Shown: positions 43,914-52,926, counted from the first letter of the stretch. The stretch is 64,000 bases of DNA from JBGZFC01 sp964631255 (GCA_964631255.1 CAZVWS010000004.1:1-64000), one strand, 5' to 3'. Notes: generated by a model from the letters alone, not told the origin. Program-made: numbers and translations.

Positions 43914-44365
43914 TGCTCTCTGTTCAAATAAATTTTTAATTCGCCTTCGGCAACCATTTCCTCGTTTGCTCTTGATTGTACACGTGCCAGCGTAATGTTC
44001 CCAACTTCTTGTACAACAGTTACTATTGTTTGCAACTTATCACCTAATTGGGGTAAAAAATATATCGATAATTTGCTCACAGCACCTATAAAACCGATAG
44101 GAACAGGCTCTTTTTTCTGCAAGAAAATATATCCGATACGGGCAGCTGCCGACTGCGCAAAGTGCTCAATAATACCTTCTTCGGAAAGTTTTCCTTGGTC
44201 ACAAAAAATATTTTCGGTAATTACCGTGAGGGATGAAAACGAGTGTTGGTTGTCCATTCCATAAAACGCATCTACCAAAACCATGGGCGAGCGTTGGGGT
44301 ATGAGTTGTAAAATATCGTTCCCTTCAAAAAGAGGTGTTTTAAAAAAATGTGCAAAATTTTCCAT
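43910..44365 (-). CDS. Hotdog-fold dehydratase-like protein (ApeP-like)
   Basis: A 151-residue FabZ-like protein beginning with the typical DILQLIPQRSPMVLVD block. A Glu (Glu68) and the AQ pair are present in GIIEHFAQSAAARIG, the position of the FabZ acid. The HFP-type histidine is not seen. It is the likely partner of the other hotdog protein (36935-37291), which has the histidine but lacks the Glu. The ATG at 44365 leaves 17 nt to the upstream stop; one at 44395 would overlap it by 13 nt. Confidence 0.78.
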   Translation of the reverse strand: MENFAHFFKTPLFEGNDILQLIPQRSPMVLVDAFYGMDNQHSFSSLTVITENIFCDQGKLSEEGIIEHFAQSAAARIGYIFLQKKEPVPIGFIGAVSKLSIYFLPQLGDKLQTIVTVVQEVGNITLARVQSRANEEMVAEGELKIYLNREQ

Positions 44366-44382
44366 ATACAGATGTTTTTCAA

Positions 44383-45465
44383 CTAAATAACACACTCTAA
44401 TATGGTGTGTCCAAGACCTAAATTATCGTGAATTTTTTCAATTTTCAACCCTGCTTTTTCTATCAATCGTATCATATCGGCAGAATAATACATTTTGCTG
44501 TTTCCGTTTGCCAAAGCGGTAAAATAGACACTTGTTTGTGTCAAGTCGAATGCCGATGTTTCGTATTTTTGTCTGTCCCAAAAGGTTTCCATGATGAATA
44601 GCCGACAATTTTTTGTCATCGACTTCGCGGCGTTGGAGACTATTTTCAAAATCTGTTCTTCGGAAAAACAGTCCAAAAATTGACTCATCCAAATGGCTTC
44701 AAACGGTGTGGGGAATTGGGCTTCGGGATGCAGTACATTGGCAGCATACCCGCTGATGCGGTTGGCAAATTTGGTTTTGCTCACTTGCTCGCGCATGGTA
44801 GCTATTTGTTGTGGCAAATCCATGATTGTAACATGCACATCGCTGTTAAATTCTACGCACTGCAACGCCCAACGTCCGGTATTGCCACCTACGTCTAACA
44901 ACGTTTTTGGCGAATGTTGGAACACAATTTCCAATGCTTGCTTAAACGAATTGTCGGAATAGAAATGGTCGAAACCGAACCAACTGCTCTGTACCTCAGC
45001 CGGTAATGACGATAAACCCTCGTAGATGGTTTCCCAGTTGCCAAAAACTTTTAGCCCTTCGGGCTTATCATTTTTTAATGCTTCCTCTAAGGAGAAAAGT
45101 CCCAAATAATTGACATCGTGGTTAAAATTCATATTTACTTCTATCATGGGATCTGTCAAACAAAACCAACCAATTTTACTTAGCAAAAATCGTCCGTTGT
45201 GAAGCAAAATTGTACCTGTGGTGAGCGACGATTCTAACAAGATTTGTACAGCATAACGCGATAAACCTGTTTTTTGGACGACCTCATCCAACGAGAGACC
45301 CTGGTCATTATCTCTGAGAAGAGAAAAAATACCAAACTTGTGCATAAGCCTAGTAATTTGAAAAACAACGGGGGCAAAGGCTATCAGGTGCGCCATTCGT
45401 TGCGCATCGGGAGCCGATATGTGGTCTTTTTCGTAAGCTTCCTTCAGAGGAGAATTAAGTTTCAT
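44383..45465 (-). CDS. SAM-dependent methyltransferase (O-methyltransferase family 2)
   Basis: A 360-residue protein. An N-terminal winged-helix dimerisation domain (residues 20-105) is followed by the Rossmann methyltransferase domain, with the SAM loop LLDVGGNTGRWA at 189-200 and FIMETFWD as a later strand. This layout is that of plant-type and bacterial O-methyltransferases acting on phenols. In this cluster it may methylate the aryl head group or ring. Flexirubins do carry methyl groups on the ring, so C- or O-methylation cannot be told apart. Confidence 0.85.
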   Translation of the reverse strand: MKLNSPLKEAYEKDHISAPDAQRMAHLIAFAPVVFQITRLMHKFGIFSLLRDNDQGLSLDEVVQKTGLSRYAVQILLESSLTTGTILLHNGRFLLSKIGWFCLTDPMIEVNMNFNHDVNYLGLFSLEEALKNDKPEGLKVFGNWETIYEGLSSLPAEVQSSWFGFDHFYSDNSFKQALEIVFQHSPKTLLDVGGNTGRWALQCVEFNSDVHVTIMDLPQQIATMREQVSKTKFANRISGYAANVLHPEAQFPTPFEAIWMSQFLDCFSEEQILKIVSNAAKSMTKNCRLFIMETFWDRQKYETSAFDLTQTSVYFTALANGNSKMYYSADMIRLIEKAGLKIEKIHDNLGLGHTILECVI

Positions 45466-45490
45466 CTTGTATATTCAATTTCGTTTGTTT

Positions 45491-46393
45491 TTATTCCCAA
45501 AACCGATAATAATTGAACCATTGTTCGGGATAGCGTGTCAGTATGCTTTCTAATGCCTTTGTGTATTGTTGCAATAACTGCATTTCGGGTTTCACAGCAT
45601 TGCCATTGGTAGTCGGTTGCGCAATATGGAAATGAAATTTGTATTTCATTTTTCTGTTTCGCATTGCAAAATAGAAAATTACGGGAACTTGCAATCGCGA
45701 TGCCAAAATGAATGGAGCAATTGGGAATTGTGCCTTTTTCCCAAAAAAGATGGTTTTGACAACCTGCGAATTTCCTAAAAATCTATCGCCTTGAAAACAG
45801 ATATATTCTCGTTTGTCTAATATCTCTTTTACCCGAAAGATATTGCTCATGCCATCTTTCTCGCTCAATGGCAATATTTGGTAGTTTTTTGCATCGTTTC
45901 GTTGATCCAATATTTTTTTTATTTTCCGGTACTCGGCATCCAACATTGCCACGTGCATTTTTTTTCCATACTCATCAAAAAAAGGTGCTCCTATTTCCCA
46001 ACTTCCCACGTGTGCACCAATCATAATCGCTCCGTTTTGTTGATTCAAAATTTGCAGAAATTGCGGATAAGTGCTGTCAAAATCAAACTGATACTTATCT
46101 TTGTTGCCCGATGCAATTGCCACTTTATCGATGAGCGTTTGCCCAAATCGGTAATAATTTCGGAATAAAAAAAGGGGCGCTTGTAGGCGATTTTTCTTCA
46201 AAATATGGCGTGCATACCACCACGATGCGGCAGTTGCTTTGGGCGCGAAAGGAATAAAATAAATAACGACAAAAGCCAGAAAAAAATAGGCAAACCGGAC
46301 GCCTAAAGTGTCAATAAGAAAAATAAAAAATCGATAACCAAAAGAACCGCCACGGGTCTTACCGCTCCATTTTTTTGAGTTACTGTTGCTCAT
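45491..46393 (-). CDS. LpxL/HtrB-type acyltransferase
   Basis: A 300-residue inner-membrane acyltransferase with a membrane helix near residues 33-50. The catalytic motif HX4E is His128 to Glu133 (GAHVGSWE). It belongs to the lipid A late acyltransferase family, which moves acyl chains from ACP to a lipid or sugar acceptor. Here the donor could be the ACP-bound aryl polyene itself, making this enzyme the one that attaches the pigment to its lipid. That is inference. It overlaps the ACP gene before it by 14 nt. Confidence 0.85.
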   Translation of the reverse strand: MSNSNSKKWSGKTRGGSFGYRFFIFLIDTLGVRFAYFFLAFVVIYFIPFAPKATAASWWYARHILKKNRLQAPLFLFRNYYRFGQTLIDKVAIASGNKDKYQFDFDSTYPQFLQILNQQNGAIMIGAHVGSWEIGAPFFDEYGKKMHVAMLDAEYRKIKKILDQRNDAKNYQILPLSEKDGMSNIFRVKEILDKREYICFQGDRFLGNSQVVKTIFFGKKAQFPIAPFILASRLQVPVIFYFAMRNRKMKYKFHFHIAQPTTNGNAVKPEMQLLQQYTKALESILTRYPEQWFNYYRFWE

Positions 46394-46631
46394 TTATTTT
46401 GTTTTCGATGAAATCGTAGAAATTTTGAAAAGTTACTACTTCTTTAAAATCGGTTGCCTTGGGAGTGAAGTTGAAGTTTTGTTCAATCAGAACCACCATA
46501 TCTACCAAATCCAAGCTGTCCAAATCCAAAGTTTGCATCAGCGGTGCATCGGGGGTAATGGTTTCTACATCTACCTCAAACTCGTCTGCCAAGCTATTGT
46601 TAATGCGCTCAATAAGTGCTGCTTTATCCAT
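46380..46631 (-). CDS. Acyl carrier protein (first copy in the cluster)
   Basis: An 83-residue ACP with the phosphopantetheine site at Ser39 (LDLDSLDLVDMV). It differs clearly from the second ACP of the cluster, so each may serve a different step, such as starter loading or acyl transfer. It lies between a ketosynthase and the LpxL-like gene and overlaps the latter by 14 nt. Confidence 0.92.
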   Translation of the reverse strand: MDKAALIERINNSLADEFEVDVETITPDAPLMQTLDLDSLDLVDMVVLIEQNFNFTPKATDFKEVVTFQNFYDFIENKINEQQ

Positions 46632-46653
46632 AAGTGAAACGAAAATATATTTT

Positions 46654-47877
46654 TTATTTAGAAAATTTTTTAATTATCAAAGTTGAGTTTGTACCACCAA
46701 ATCCAAACGAATTGGACAAAAATGTATCGAAAGATTGGTGGATGGTTTTGGTGGGAATATTGAGTGCCGGAGCATCGTCTTCTGCCTGTTGGAAATTGAT
46801 GTTGGGTGCAATAAAATTATTTTGCATCATCAGCATCGAGTAGATTACTTCGCTGGCACCAGCCATCCACATTTCGTGTCCGGTCAGGGCTTTAGTAGAG
46901 GCCACAAACGGCTTGTGAGTGCCAAAAACAGCATCGATAGCTTTCGCTTCGTTGAGGTCGCCAACGGGCGTGGATGTGGCATGGGCATTCACATATCCAA
47001 TCGCTTTTGCAGAAATGCCAGCATCTTTTATTGCCATCTCTAACGACCGTTTTGGTCCATCGATATTGGGCACAGATATATGATTTCCGTTCGATGAAAA
47101 ACCATATCCAATCACCTCGCCAAGAATATCGGCTCCACGTTTCACGGCATTTTCGTAACTTTCCAAAATAACGGTTGCGCCGCCGCCGCTGGGGACAAGT
47201 CCGTCGCGTTCTTTATCAAATGGGCGAGATGCCTTACCGGGCTCATCTTCACGCACCGAAAAAGCTGATAAACCATCGAAACTTCCAACCGAAAACAGAT
47301 TTACTTCTTGTGCTCCGCCACACACAACACAATCTTGAAACCCTTGTTTGATAAGCAAATACGCCAACCCGATGGCATGCGACCCGCTGGCGCAAGCACC
47401 CGAAACCGTGAAATTTATCCCTTTCAATTTAAAAATCACCGACAAATTCATCGATACAGTAGAGTTCATGCTCTGAAAAATGGAGCCCGAGCCTACCAAA
47501 GCTGTATTTCTTTTCTGTCGAATAATATCGCACGCTTCTATCACGGGATGTGCCGAACTATCATTACCATAAATGATTCCTACCTCGTTGTTATCTAAGT
47601 AGTTGTTGTCAATTTTTGCTTGCTCGAAAGCCTCGATGGTTGCCATGTAAGCGTATTTCCCTTGTTCGGCAAGTCCGGCACGTTGGCGTCGGTCTAAGTG
47701 AGGTTTCAAATCGGGTATTTCTAACAATCCGGTCAATGCCGAACGAAAACCATACTCTTTTCGCTGCGGATCTATACCGATGCCCGATTTTCCATCGTGC
47801 AATGACTGCAGAACCTCGTTTTTATTTTTCCCAATACAGGAATAAATTCCCATCCCTGTGATGACTACTCTATTCAT
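46654..47877 (-). CDS. Beta-ketoacyl-ACP synthase (FabF-like) of the cluster
   Basis: A 407-residue ketosynthase with complete active site: Cys162 (SGACASGSH), His299 (VNAHATSTPVGD) and His334 (LTGHEMWMAG). Length and blocks are those of FabF/FabB. The start at 47877 (MNRVVITGMGIYS) matches homologues; the open frame reaches back to 47949 but would overlap the FabG gene. Aryl polyene clusters typically have several ketosynthases; this one may make the first condensations. Confidence 0.92.
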   Translation of the reverse strand: MNRVVITGMGIYSCIGKNKNEVLQSLHDGKSGIGIDPQRKEYGFRSALTGLLEIPDLKPHLDRRQRAGLAEQGKYAYMATIEAFEQAKIDNNYLDNNEVGIIYGNDSSAHPVIEACDIIRQKRNTALVGSGSIFQSMNSTVSMNLSVIFKLKGINFTVSGACASGSHAIGLAYLLIKQGFQDCVVCGGAQEVNLFSVGSFDGLSAFSVREDEPGKASRPFDKERDGLVPSGGGATVILESYENAVKRGADILGEVIGYGFSSNGNHISVPNIDGPKRSLEMAIKDAGISAKAIGYVNAHATSTPVGDLNEAKAIDAVFGTHKPFVASTKALTGHEMWMAGASEVIYSMLMMQNNFIAPNINFQQAEDDAPALNIPTKTIHQSFDTFLSNSFGFGGTNSTLIIKKFSK

Positions 47878-47929
47878 ATTGTTGCAATTGATGCGGGATA
47901 TTTTTACTCTTTGGATTGCTCGTGCCTTT

Positions 47930-48661
47930 TTACGTGTAAATTCCTCCATTTATCGAGATTACTTCGCCGGTAATGTATCCGGCTTCTTTGGACACCAAAA
48001 AAGAAGTCAGAGCCGCCACCTCTTCCGCTGTGCCAAATCTGCCACAAGGTATCAATTTCTTGAGTTCTTTTTCATCCAAATCTTGGGTCATATCCGATTG
48101 GATAAAACCCGGTGCAACTGCATTCACGGTTACTCCCTTCTTGGCAACTTCTTGTGCCAAAGCTTTTGTAGCAGCAATAACACCTGCTTTTGCCGCCGAA
48201 TAATTGGTTTGTCCCGGCATTCCTTTTATTCCCGACAAAGATACAATATTTACTATTCGTCCGAAACGATTCACAAGCATATTTTTCAGCAACGGTCTCG
48301 TTACATTATAAAACCCATTCAAACTGGTGTTTATCACATTATTCCATTCTACTGACTCCATCCAAATCATTAGATTATCTTTGCGAATGCCGGCATTGTT
48401 TACCAATACTTCGATATATTCCGTTGCATTTTGTCGCATCCACTCGTTGATAACTTGAGCGGTTTGTTGGTTGTCGGTAACATCAAATTGCAACAATTCG
48501 CCATCAGAACCGACGCTGCGAACGGCTTCCAAAGCTTTTTCTGCTTCATCGGTACGGTGGTTGTAATTGATTAAAATATAGTATCCTTGTTGAGCCAATC
48601 GTACGCAAATGGCTCTGCCAATTCCGCGACTACCACCCGTTACGAGCGCGTATTTTTTCAT
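47930..48661 (-). CDS. 3-oxoacyl-ACP reductase, FabG-like
   Basis: A 243-residue short-chain dehydrogenase. The NADPH motif TGGSRGIG starts at residue 8, NNAG at 88, and the catalytic triad is Ser141, Tyr154 and Lys158 (YSAAKAG). It reduces the 3-oxoacyl-ACP made by the cluster ketosynthases. It overlaps the stop of the ammonia-lyase gene by 4 nt, so the two are translationally coupled. Confidence 0.93.
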   Translation of the reverse strand: MKKYALVTGGSRGIGRAICVRLAQQGYYILINYNHRTDEAEKALEAVRSVGSDGELLQFDVTDNQQTAQVINEWMRQNATEYIEVLVNNAGIRKDNLMIWMESVEWNNVINTSLNGFYNVTRPLLKNMLVNRFGRIVNIVSLSGIKGMPGQTNYSAAKAGVIAATKALAQEVAKKGVTVNAVAPGFIQSDMTQDLDEKELKKLIPCGRFGTAEEVAALTSFLVSKEAGYITGEVISINGGIYT

Positions 48662-50202
48662 AAGGAAATCTGTTTTGTTTTCAGAAAATCGACCATTTTG
48701 CTGATATCGTTGTATTTTGGTTTATCGTTTACAAATAACGGGAAAATTTCGCGAATTTCGTTATATAGTTTTTGGCTTTTTGTAGATAGTTTTTTATCCA
48801 CTTGAAGACAATCAATTGCTTGTGCAATAGCCATATAATGAATTGCCATGACCTGGAACCCGTTTTCTATCACGGTTTTGGCGAGCAGCGCAGAATTGGT
48901 ACCCATGCTCACGATGTCTTGGTTGTCGTTGTTGTTTGGAATGCTGTGCAGATACATCGGATACGAAAGTGTTTGATTTTCGGCAGTGGTGGATGTTGCT
49001 GTGAATTGCACCGCTTGCATTCCGTAGTCCAATCCCAATTTTCCCAAATTTACAAATGGTGGCAATATCTCATTCACTTTATCGTGCATCAAATAGTTTA
49101 ACTGCCGCTCCATAAGCATTATAAGTTTTGTTATAGCGATTTTTAGTTTATCCATTTCAAATGAAACGTAATCGCCATGAAAATTTCCCCCGTGGTATAT
49201 ATTCTTCGATTGAGAATCAACTATCGGGTTATCGCTAACCGAGTTGAGCTCATCTATGAGCACTTTTTCGGCATTTGCAATTTCATCCCAAATGGATCCG
49301 ATTATTTGCGGAACGCAACGCAAAGAGTAATAGGGCTGCACTTTGTGCTTGAAATGTTGTGCTTGTGTACCGTTGTAGAGTTCGTTTTCTCGTTTGCGCA
49401 GCAATTGGCTGTCGCTGAGCCATTGGCGCATGAAGTGGGCTGTTTTTTGTTGCCCTGCGTGCTGTTTTGCTTCGTTTAGTTGAGTGGCTAAAAAATCATC
49501 GTAAGAAGATGCAATTTCATTCATCATTGCCGATGCTGCTAGAGCGGCATGCAACAATTTTTTCACATAAATCAGATTGACCAAACCAATACCCGTCATC
49601 ACAGAAGTGCCGTTAGTAAGTGCCAAACCATCTCTTATTTTTAGTTGAATAGGCACCATCCCAAGCTCCCGCAAAACATCTGCTGTGGCACGACGTTGGT
49701 TCTGATAAAAAACTTCGCCTTCGCCAATGAGCGTGAGCGCGATGTGTGCCAACTGAACCAAATCGCCACTTGCTCCCACGCTACCGTGCGATGGCACAAA
49801 TGGAGTAATATCTCGATTGATAAAGTCGGCAATGTGTTGAATTAATTCCGGATTGACACCCGACAAGCCTTGCTTGAATGTGCATAAACGGGCAAAAAGT
49901 GCTGCTTTCACATAGATAACTTCCAAAGGCAAGCCGGCCCCTGCCGAGTGGCTTCGGATGATATTGTATTGCAATTGAGTTACTTCATCGTCCTTTATGC
50001 GAAACTGTGCCATGGGGCCAAATCCCGTATTGACGCCGTAAATAACTTTATCGGCAGAAAAAGTTTTCAAAAAACGGTAGCTTTCGGCAACAATTTCTTT
50101 CACTTCTTGACTAATAACTACTTGCGTTTTGTCAAAAAGCAATTGTTCCACGTCGCGTAATTCTACTTTGTTTTTTGTTATAGTTGTAGTATTCAAACAC
50201 AT
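48658..50202 (-). CDS. Tyrosine ammonia-lyase (aromatic amino acid lyase, HAL/PAL family)
   Basis: A 514-residue MIO enzyme, head gene of the pigment operon. The MIO-forming Ala144-Ser145-Gly146 is in GSVGASGDLVQL, the catalytic Tyr55 is in YGVNTGFG, and RSHSAGAG (residues 83-90) places His85 at the substrate-selecting position. The sequence is close to the well-studied Flavobacterium johnsoniae tyrosine ammonia-lyase as I remember it, including NNNDNQDIVSMGTNSA. The reaction gives 4-coumarate and ammonia. A histidine-degrading role is unlikely as no hutU, hutI or hutF is near. The start at 50202 is chosen because candidate starts at 50223 and 50304 lie upstream of the predicted transcription start. 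Confidence 0.92.
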   Translation of the reverse strand: MCLNTTTITKNKVELRDVEQLLFDKTQVVISQEVKEIVAESYRFLKTFSADKVIYGVNTGFGPMAQFRIKDDEVTQLQYNIIRSHSAGAGLPLEVIYVKAALFARLCTFKQGLSGVNPELIQHIADFINRDITPFVPSHGSVGASGDLVQLAHIALTLIGEGEVFYQNQRRATADVLRELGMVPIQLKIRDGLALTNGTSVMTGIGLVNLIYVKKLLHAALAASAMMNEIASSYDDFLATQLNEAKQHAGQQKTAHFMRQWLSDSQLLRKRENELYNGTQAQHFKHKVQPYYSLRCVPQIIGSIWDEIANAEKVLIDELNSVSDNPIVDSQSKNIYHGGNFHGDYVSFEMDKLKIAITKLIMLMERQLNYLMHDKVNEILPPFVNLGKLGLDYGMQAVQFTATSTTAENQTLSYPMYLHSIPNNNDNQDIVSMGTNSALLAKTVIENGFQVMAIHYMAIAQAIDCLQVDKKLSTKSQKLYNEIREIFPLFVNDKPKYNDISKMVDFLKTKQISL

Positions 50203-50225
50203 ACGTTTTTGTAAATATTGCATCA

Positions 50226-50256
50226 CAAAAGTAATCATTTTTTCTCTGTTAGCAAA
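50226..50256 (-). promoter_or_regulatory. Promoter of the aryl polyene operon
   Basis: On the minus strand TTTG (50256-50253), a 19-nt spacer and TACTTTTG (50233-50226) fit both boxes and the spacing of the Bacteroidota consensus exactly. Transcription would begin near 50219, about 17 nt before the lyase ATG at 50202. Confidence 0.8.
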
Positions 50257-50321
50257 TAGTTTTAAAAATTGAAAAAGCAGAAAAAACGGTGGTTGTAATT
50301 CCAATTTTTCATAAATCTAAT

Positions 50322-50329
50322 TAACTTTG
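50322..50329 (+). promoter_or_regulatory. -7 element of the DUF5686 gene
   Basis: TAACTTTG matches TAnnTTTG. The first ATG at 50336 is six bases after the box, so the transcript would be leaderless or nearly so. It lies 66 bases from the -33 box of the divergent pigment promoter, so a shared control region is possible. Confidence 0.55.
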
Positions 50330-50335
50330 CAAATT

Positions 50336-52921
50336 ATGATTCTATGTTCTAATTTTTTGTTATTGAACACGATAAAAAAACAGACGAAACGTGCAATAAA
50401 ATCTTTGCTACCCTTGTTTTTTATGATTTTGCCGATGCATGGCTTGTCGGCACAAACGGAGAGATACATACAAGGCGTGGTAAAAGACAGTGTGAATGGC
50501 GAACCAGTGTCTTTTGCATCGTTGCAGTTTGAGGATACCAATCACGGAACGGCAACAGATTTAGACGGCTATTTTAGTTTGATTTCGGTGCCGAATAACA
50601 AAAAAATCCGTGTTTCGTCTATGGGCTACGAAACCAAAACAATAGATGTATCAATCATAGAAAACAGCAACCGGCTTATCATTCATCTTTTGCCTTCGGC
50701 AATTGATTTGCAAGAAGTTGTGATAAAACCGAGCAAACAAAAGTATTCTCGACACAACAATCCCGCGGTGGAATTGATGCGAAAAGTGATAGAAAAAAAA
50801 GAACAAAACCGAATGAAAAACGCACCCAATTTGCAGTACGAACAATATGAAAAACTGACACTTTATTGGGATAATTTCAGATTAGAAAACAAGTTGTTGA
50901 AAAATAAATTTGGCTTCATACAAAATCATTTAGATACCTCAATTTTTACCGGCAAACAAGTGTTAACACTCTCTATGCGTGAAACTTTGAGCCAAATAAC
51001 AGAAGGCTCGAAGAGCAATTTGATAGCAAAACGTACCGTGGGCGCGGAAGAGACGTTTAATGATGGCTCGATGGATATTTTTTTGGCGCAAGTATTTCGA
51101 GAAATCGATATATATGACGATAATTTAGAAGTCTTACTCAACAAATTTGTAAGTCCAACCTCTTCTTCTTTAAGTTCTGTATATTATAAATTTTATATAC
51201 AAGACACTGTATTTGTGGATAATATGCGATGCGCAAACGTAGCATTTTTCCCTTTTAATGCCGAGAGTTACAGCTTTAACGGCAATCTGTACATTGCCAT
51301 TGACCACCACTATGCCATCAAACGCGCCGACTTGCAAATTCCCGGAAATCTGAATATCAATTTTCTCGAAAATTTGCGTATAGTACAGCATTACAATTTG
51401 TTAGACAGTAGTTTTTGGGTGAAAGAGAAAGAGGATATGTATGCCAATTTTAAAATGACCGATTTTCTGACCAAAGTATATGCTCACCAAGTGCGTTCTT
51501 ATCGGGATTTTGACCTACAAAAAGAGCCCCATTTTGCATCGGATATAGCAATGACAAACGTGGAAAAATCGGATGATTTTTGGGAAAATAATCGCCATCT
51601 GATACTAAAAAAAGCCGAATCCGATTTGCCAAAATTGATGACCGAACTCCAGAACGTGGCTTGGTACAGACGTTTTGAGAAATTTCTGGAAATCGTGATT
51701 ACCGGATATATAAAAACTGCCAACGAACGCCAAACAAAGAGTAAAATAGACTTGGGTCCAATCTATTCCGTTTACGGAAAAAATCCCATCGAAGGGCATC
51801 GCTTGCGTTTTGGTTTGATGACTACGGCTCATTTGCATCCGCAAATTTTCTTTTCGGGATATGCCGCCTACGGATTTTTAGACAAAAAATGGAAATATTC
51901 GGCAACCGCTACTTACTCATTTTTGAAAAAAGATAATTACAGAAATGAATTTCCCCGAAACGACATATCTTTCTCTGCCGAACATGATTTGTACTCACTT
52001 GGTATGCAGATGAATGACGCCATAAAAGACAATCTTTTCGTGGCTCTTGGCACGCAAGGAATTGCCAACAGAAGCTACCAAAATCGTTATAAATTGAGCT
52101 ATACGGTTGACCACCATTCGGGATTTGGTATTTCGGCATGGTTGCGGCACACCAAAGATACTCCCGCCGGCGCGTTGGAGTATTGGCAAGAAACGGAGGC
52201 TGATGTTTGGGATAAAATTCCGCATTTTTCGCTTTCGCACATCGGATTGAATATCTCCTATTCGCCCGGAATGACAGATTTTGGAAAAAACAGAGATGGA
52301 CAAAATGCCAAAATAAATTTCATAAACGACAATATTCGGTTCAATATTTGGCACGAATATGCTATAAAAGGTTTCGGTGAAGGCAATTACAGCTACCATC
52401 AAACACAAATTGCCGTAACGGATAGATTTTGGTTGTCTTCCTTCGGACACATCGATTTCCATTTTTCCGGAGGAAAAGTGTGGAACAAAGTACCTTTTCC
52501 CATGCTTGCAAGTCCACGAGTAAATCCGTCAATCTTCATAGAAAAAAATCATTTTCACATGATGCAACCATTTGAATTTGTGGCAGATGAATATCTTGCA
52601 TTGCACACCAATTATTACCTGAAAGGATGGTTGTTGAACCGCATCCCCGTCTTACGAAAACTGCAATTGCGTGAAGTCATTTCGTTTAGCGGATATTTTG
52701 GTAATTTGACAGATAAAAATAATCCCGAAACAACGTTGGGCTTGTTCCGTTTTCCCGAATCGGCAAACGCCATGAAAGGTGAACTTTACTGCGAAGGCAG
52801 CATTGGCATTGAAAATATTTTTAAAGTTTTTCGGATAGATTATTTCAGAAGATTTACGCACCTCGATTATCCCGAAGCCAAACGCAACGGTGTTAGAATA
52901 GGTTTTAGATTCGCGTTTTAA
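50336..52921 (+). CDS. DUF5686 outer-membrane protein with carboxypeptidase-like N-terminal domain
   Basis: An 861-residue exported protein. After a signal region ending near FFMILPMHGLSAQ, residues 45-120 form a carboxypeptidase-D-like regulatory domain (IQGVVKDSVNGEPVSFASL, GTATDLDGYFSL, SSMGYETKTI), as in TonB-linked receptors. The rest is the DUF5686 region, rich in amphipathic strands and ending with a terminal Phe (GVRIGFRFAF), the mark of an outer-membrane barrel. The N-terminus up to residue 30 is basic and longer than a normal signal. Its function is unknown. Divergent from the pigment operon. Confidence 0.82.
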   Translation: MILCSNFLLLNTIKKQTKRAIKSLLPLFFMILPMHGLSAQTERYIQGVVKDSVNGEPVSFASLQFEDTNHGTATDLDGYFSLISVPNNKKIRVSSMGYETKTIDVSIIENSNRLIIHLLPSAIDLQEVVIKPSKQKYSRHNNPAVELMRKVIEKKEQNRMKNAPNLQYEQYEKLTLYWDNFRLENKLLKNKFGFIQNHLDTSIFTGKQVLTLSMRETLSQITEGSKSNLIAKRTVGAEETFNDGSMDIFLAQVFREIDIYDDNLEVLLNKFVSPTSSSLSSVYYKFYIQDTVFVDNMRCANVAFFPFNAESYSFNGNLYIAIDHHYAIKRADLQIPGNLNINFLENLRIVQHYNLLDSSFWVKEKEDMYANFKMTDFLTKVYAHQVRSYRDFDLQKEPHFASDIAMTNVEKSDDFWENNRHLILKKAESDLPKLMTELQNVAWYRRFEKFLEIVITGYIKTANERQTKSKIDLGPIYSVYGKNPIEGHRLRFGLMTTAHLHPQIFFSGYAAYGFLDKKWKYSATATYSFLKKDNYRNEFPRNDISFSAEHDLYSLGMQMNDAIKDNLFVALGTQGIANRSYQNRYKLSYTVDHHSGFGISAWLRHTKDTPAGALEYWQETEADVWDKIPHFSLSHIGLNISYSPGMTDFGKNRDGQNAKINFINDNIRFNIWHEYAIKGFGEGNYSYHQTQIAVTDRFWLSSFGHIDFHFSGGKVWNKVPFPMLASPRVNPSIFIEKNHFHMMQPFEFVADEYLALHTNYYLKGWLLNRIPVLRKLQLREVISFSGYFGNLTDKNNPETTLGLFRFPESANAMKGELYCEGSIGIENIFKVFRIDYFRRFTHLDYPEAKRNGVRIGFRFAF

Positions 52922-52926
52922 ACGAA

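Larger units (their letters stand above)
27378..50202 (-). other. Aryl polyene / flexirubin-type biosynthetic gene cluster (21 genes)
   Basis: All genes are on the minus strand, many with 4-bp or TGATG overlaps. Order of transcription: tyrosine ammonia-lyase, FabG, ketosynthase, ACP, LpxL-like acyltransferase, O-methyltransferase, hotdog, thioesterase, ketosynthase fusion, ACP, ketosynthase, chain-length-factor-like protein, polysaccharide deacetylase, LolA, lipoprotein, hotdog, GT2-DUF2062, MMPL fusion, FAD oxidoreductase, C45 hydrolase, CoA ligase. The set matches known aryl polyene and flexirubin loci. No darA/darB, phosphopantetheinyl transferase or regulator is present. A weak hairpin (CCG-loop-CGG plus T-tract, 27358-27342 on the minus strand) may end the transcript. 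Confidence 0.9.

Noticed and set aside
48658..50202. Histidine ammonia-lyase of a histidine degradation operon
   Set aside because: No urocanase, imidazolonepropionase or formimino-transferring genes are near, the gene heads a pigment operon, and the sequence is much closer to the F. johnsoniae tyrosine ammonia-lyase.
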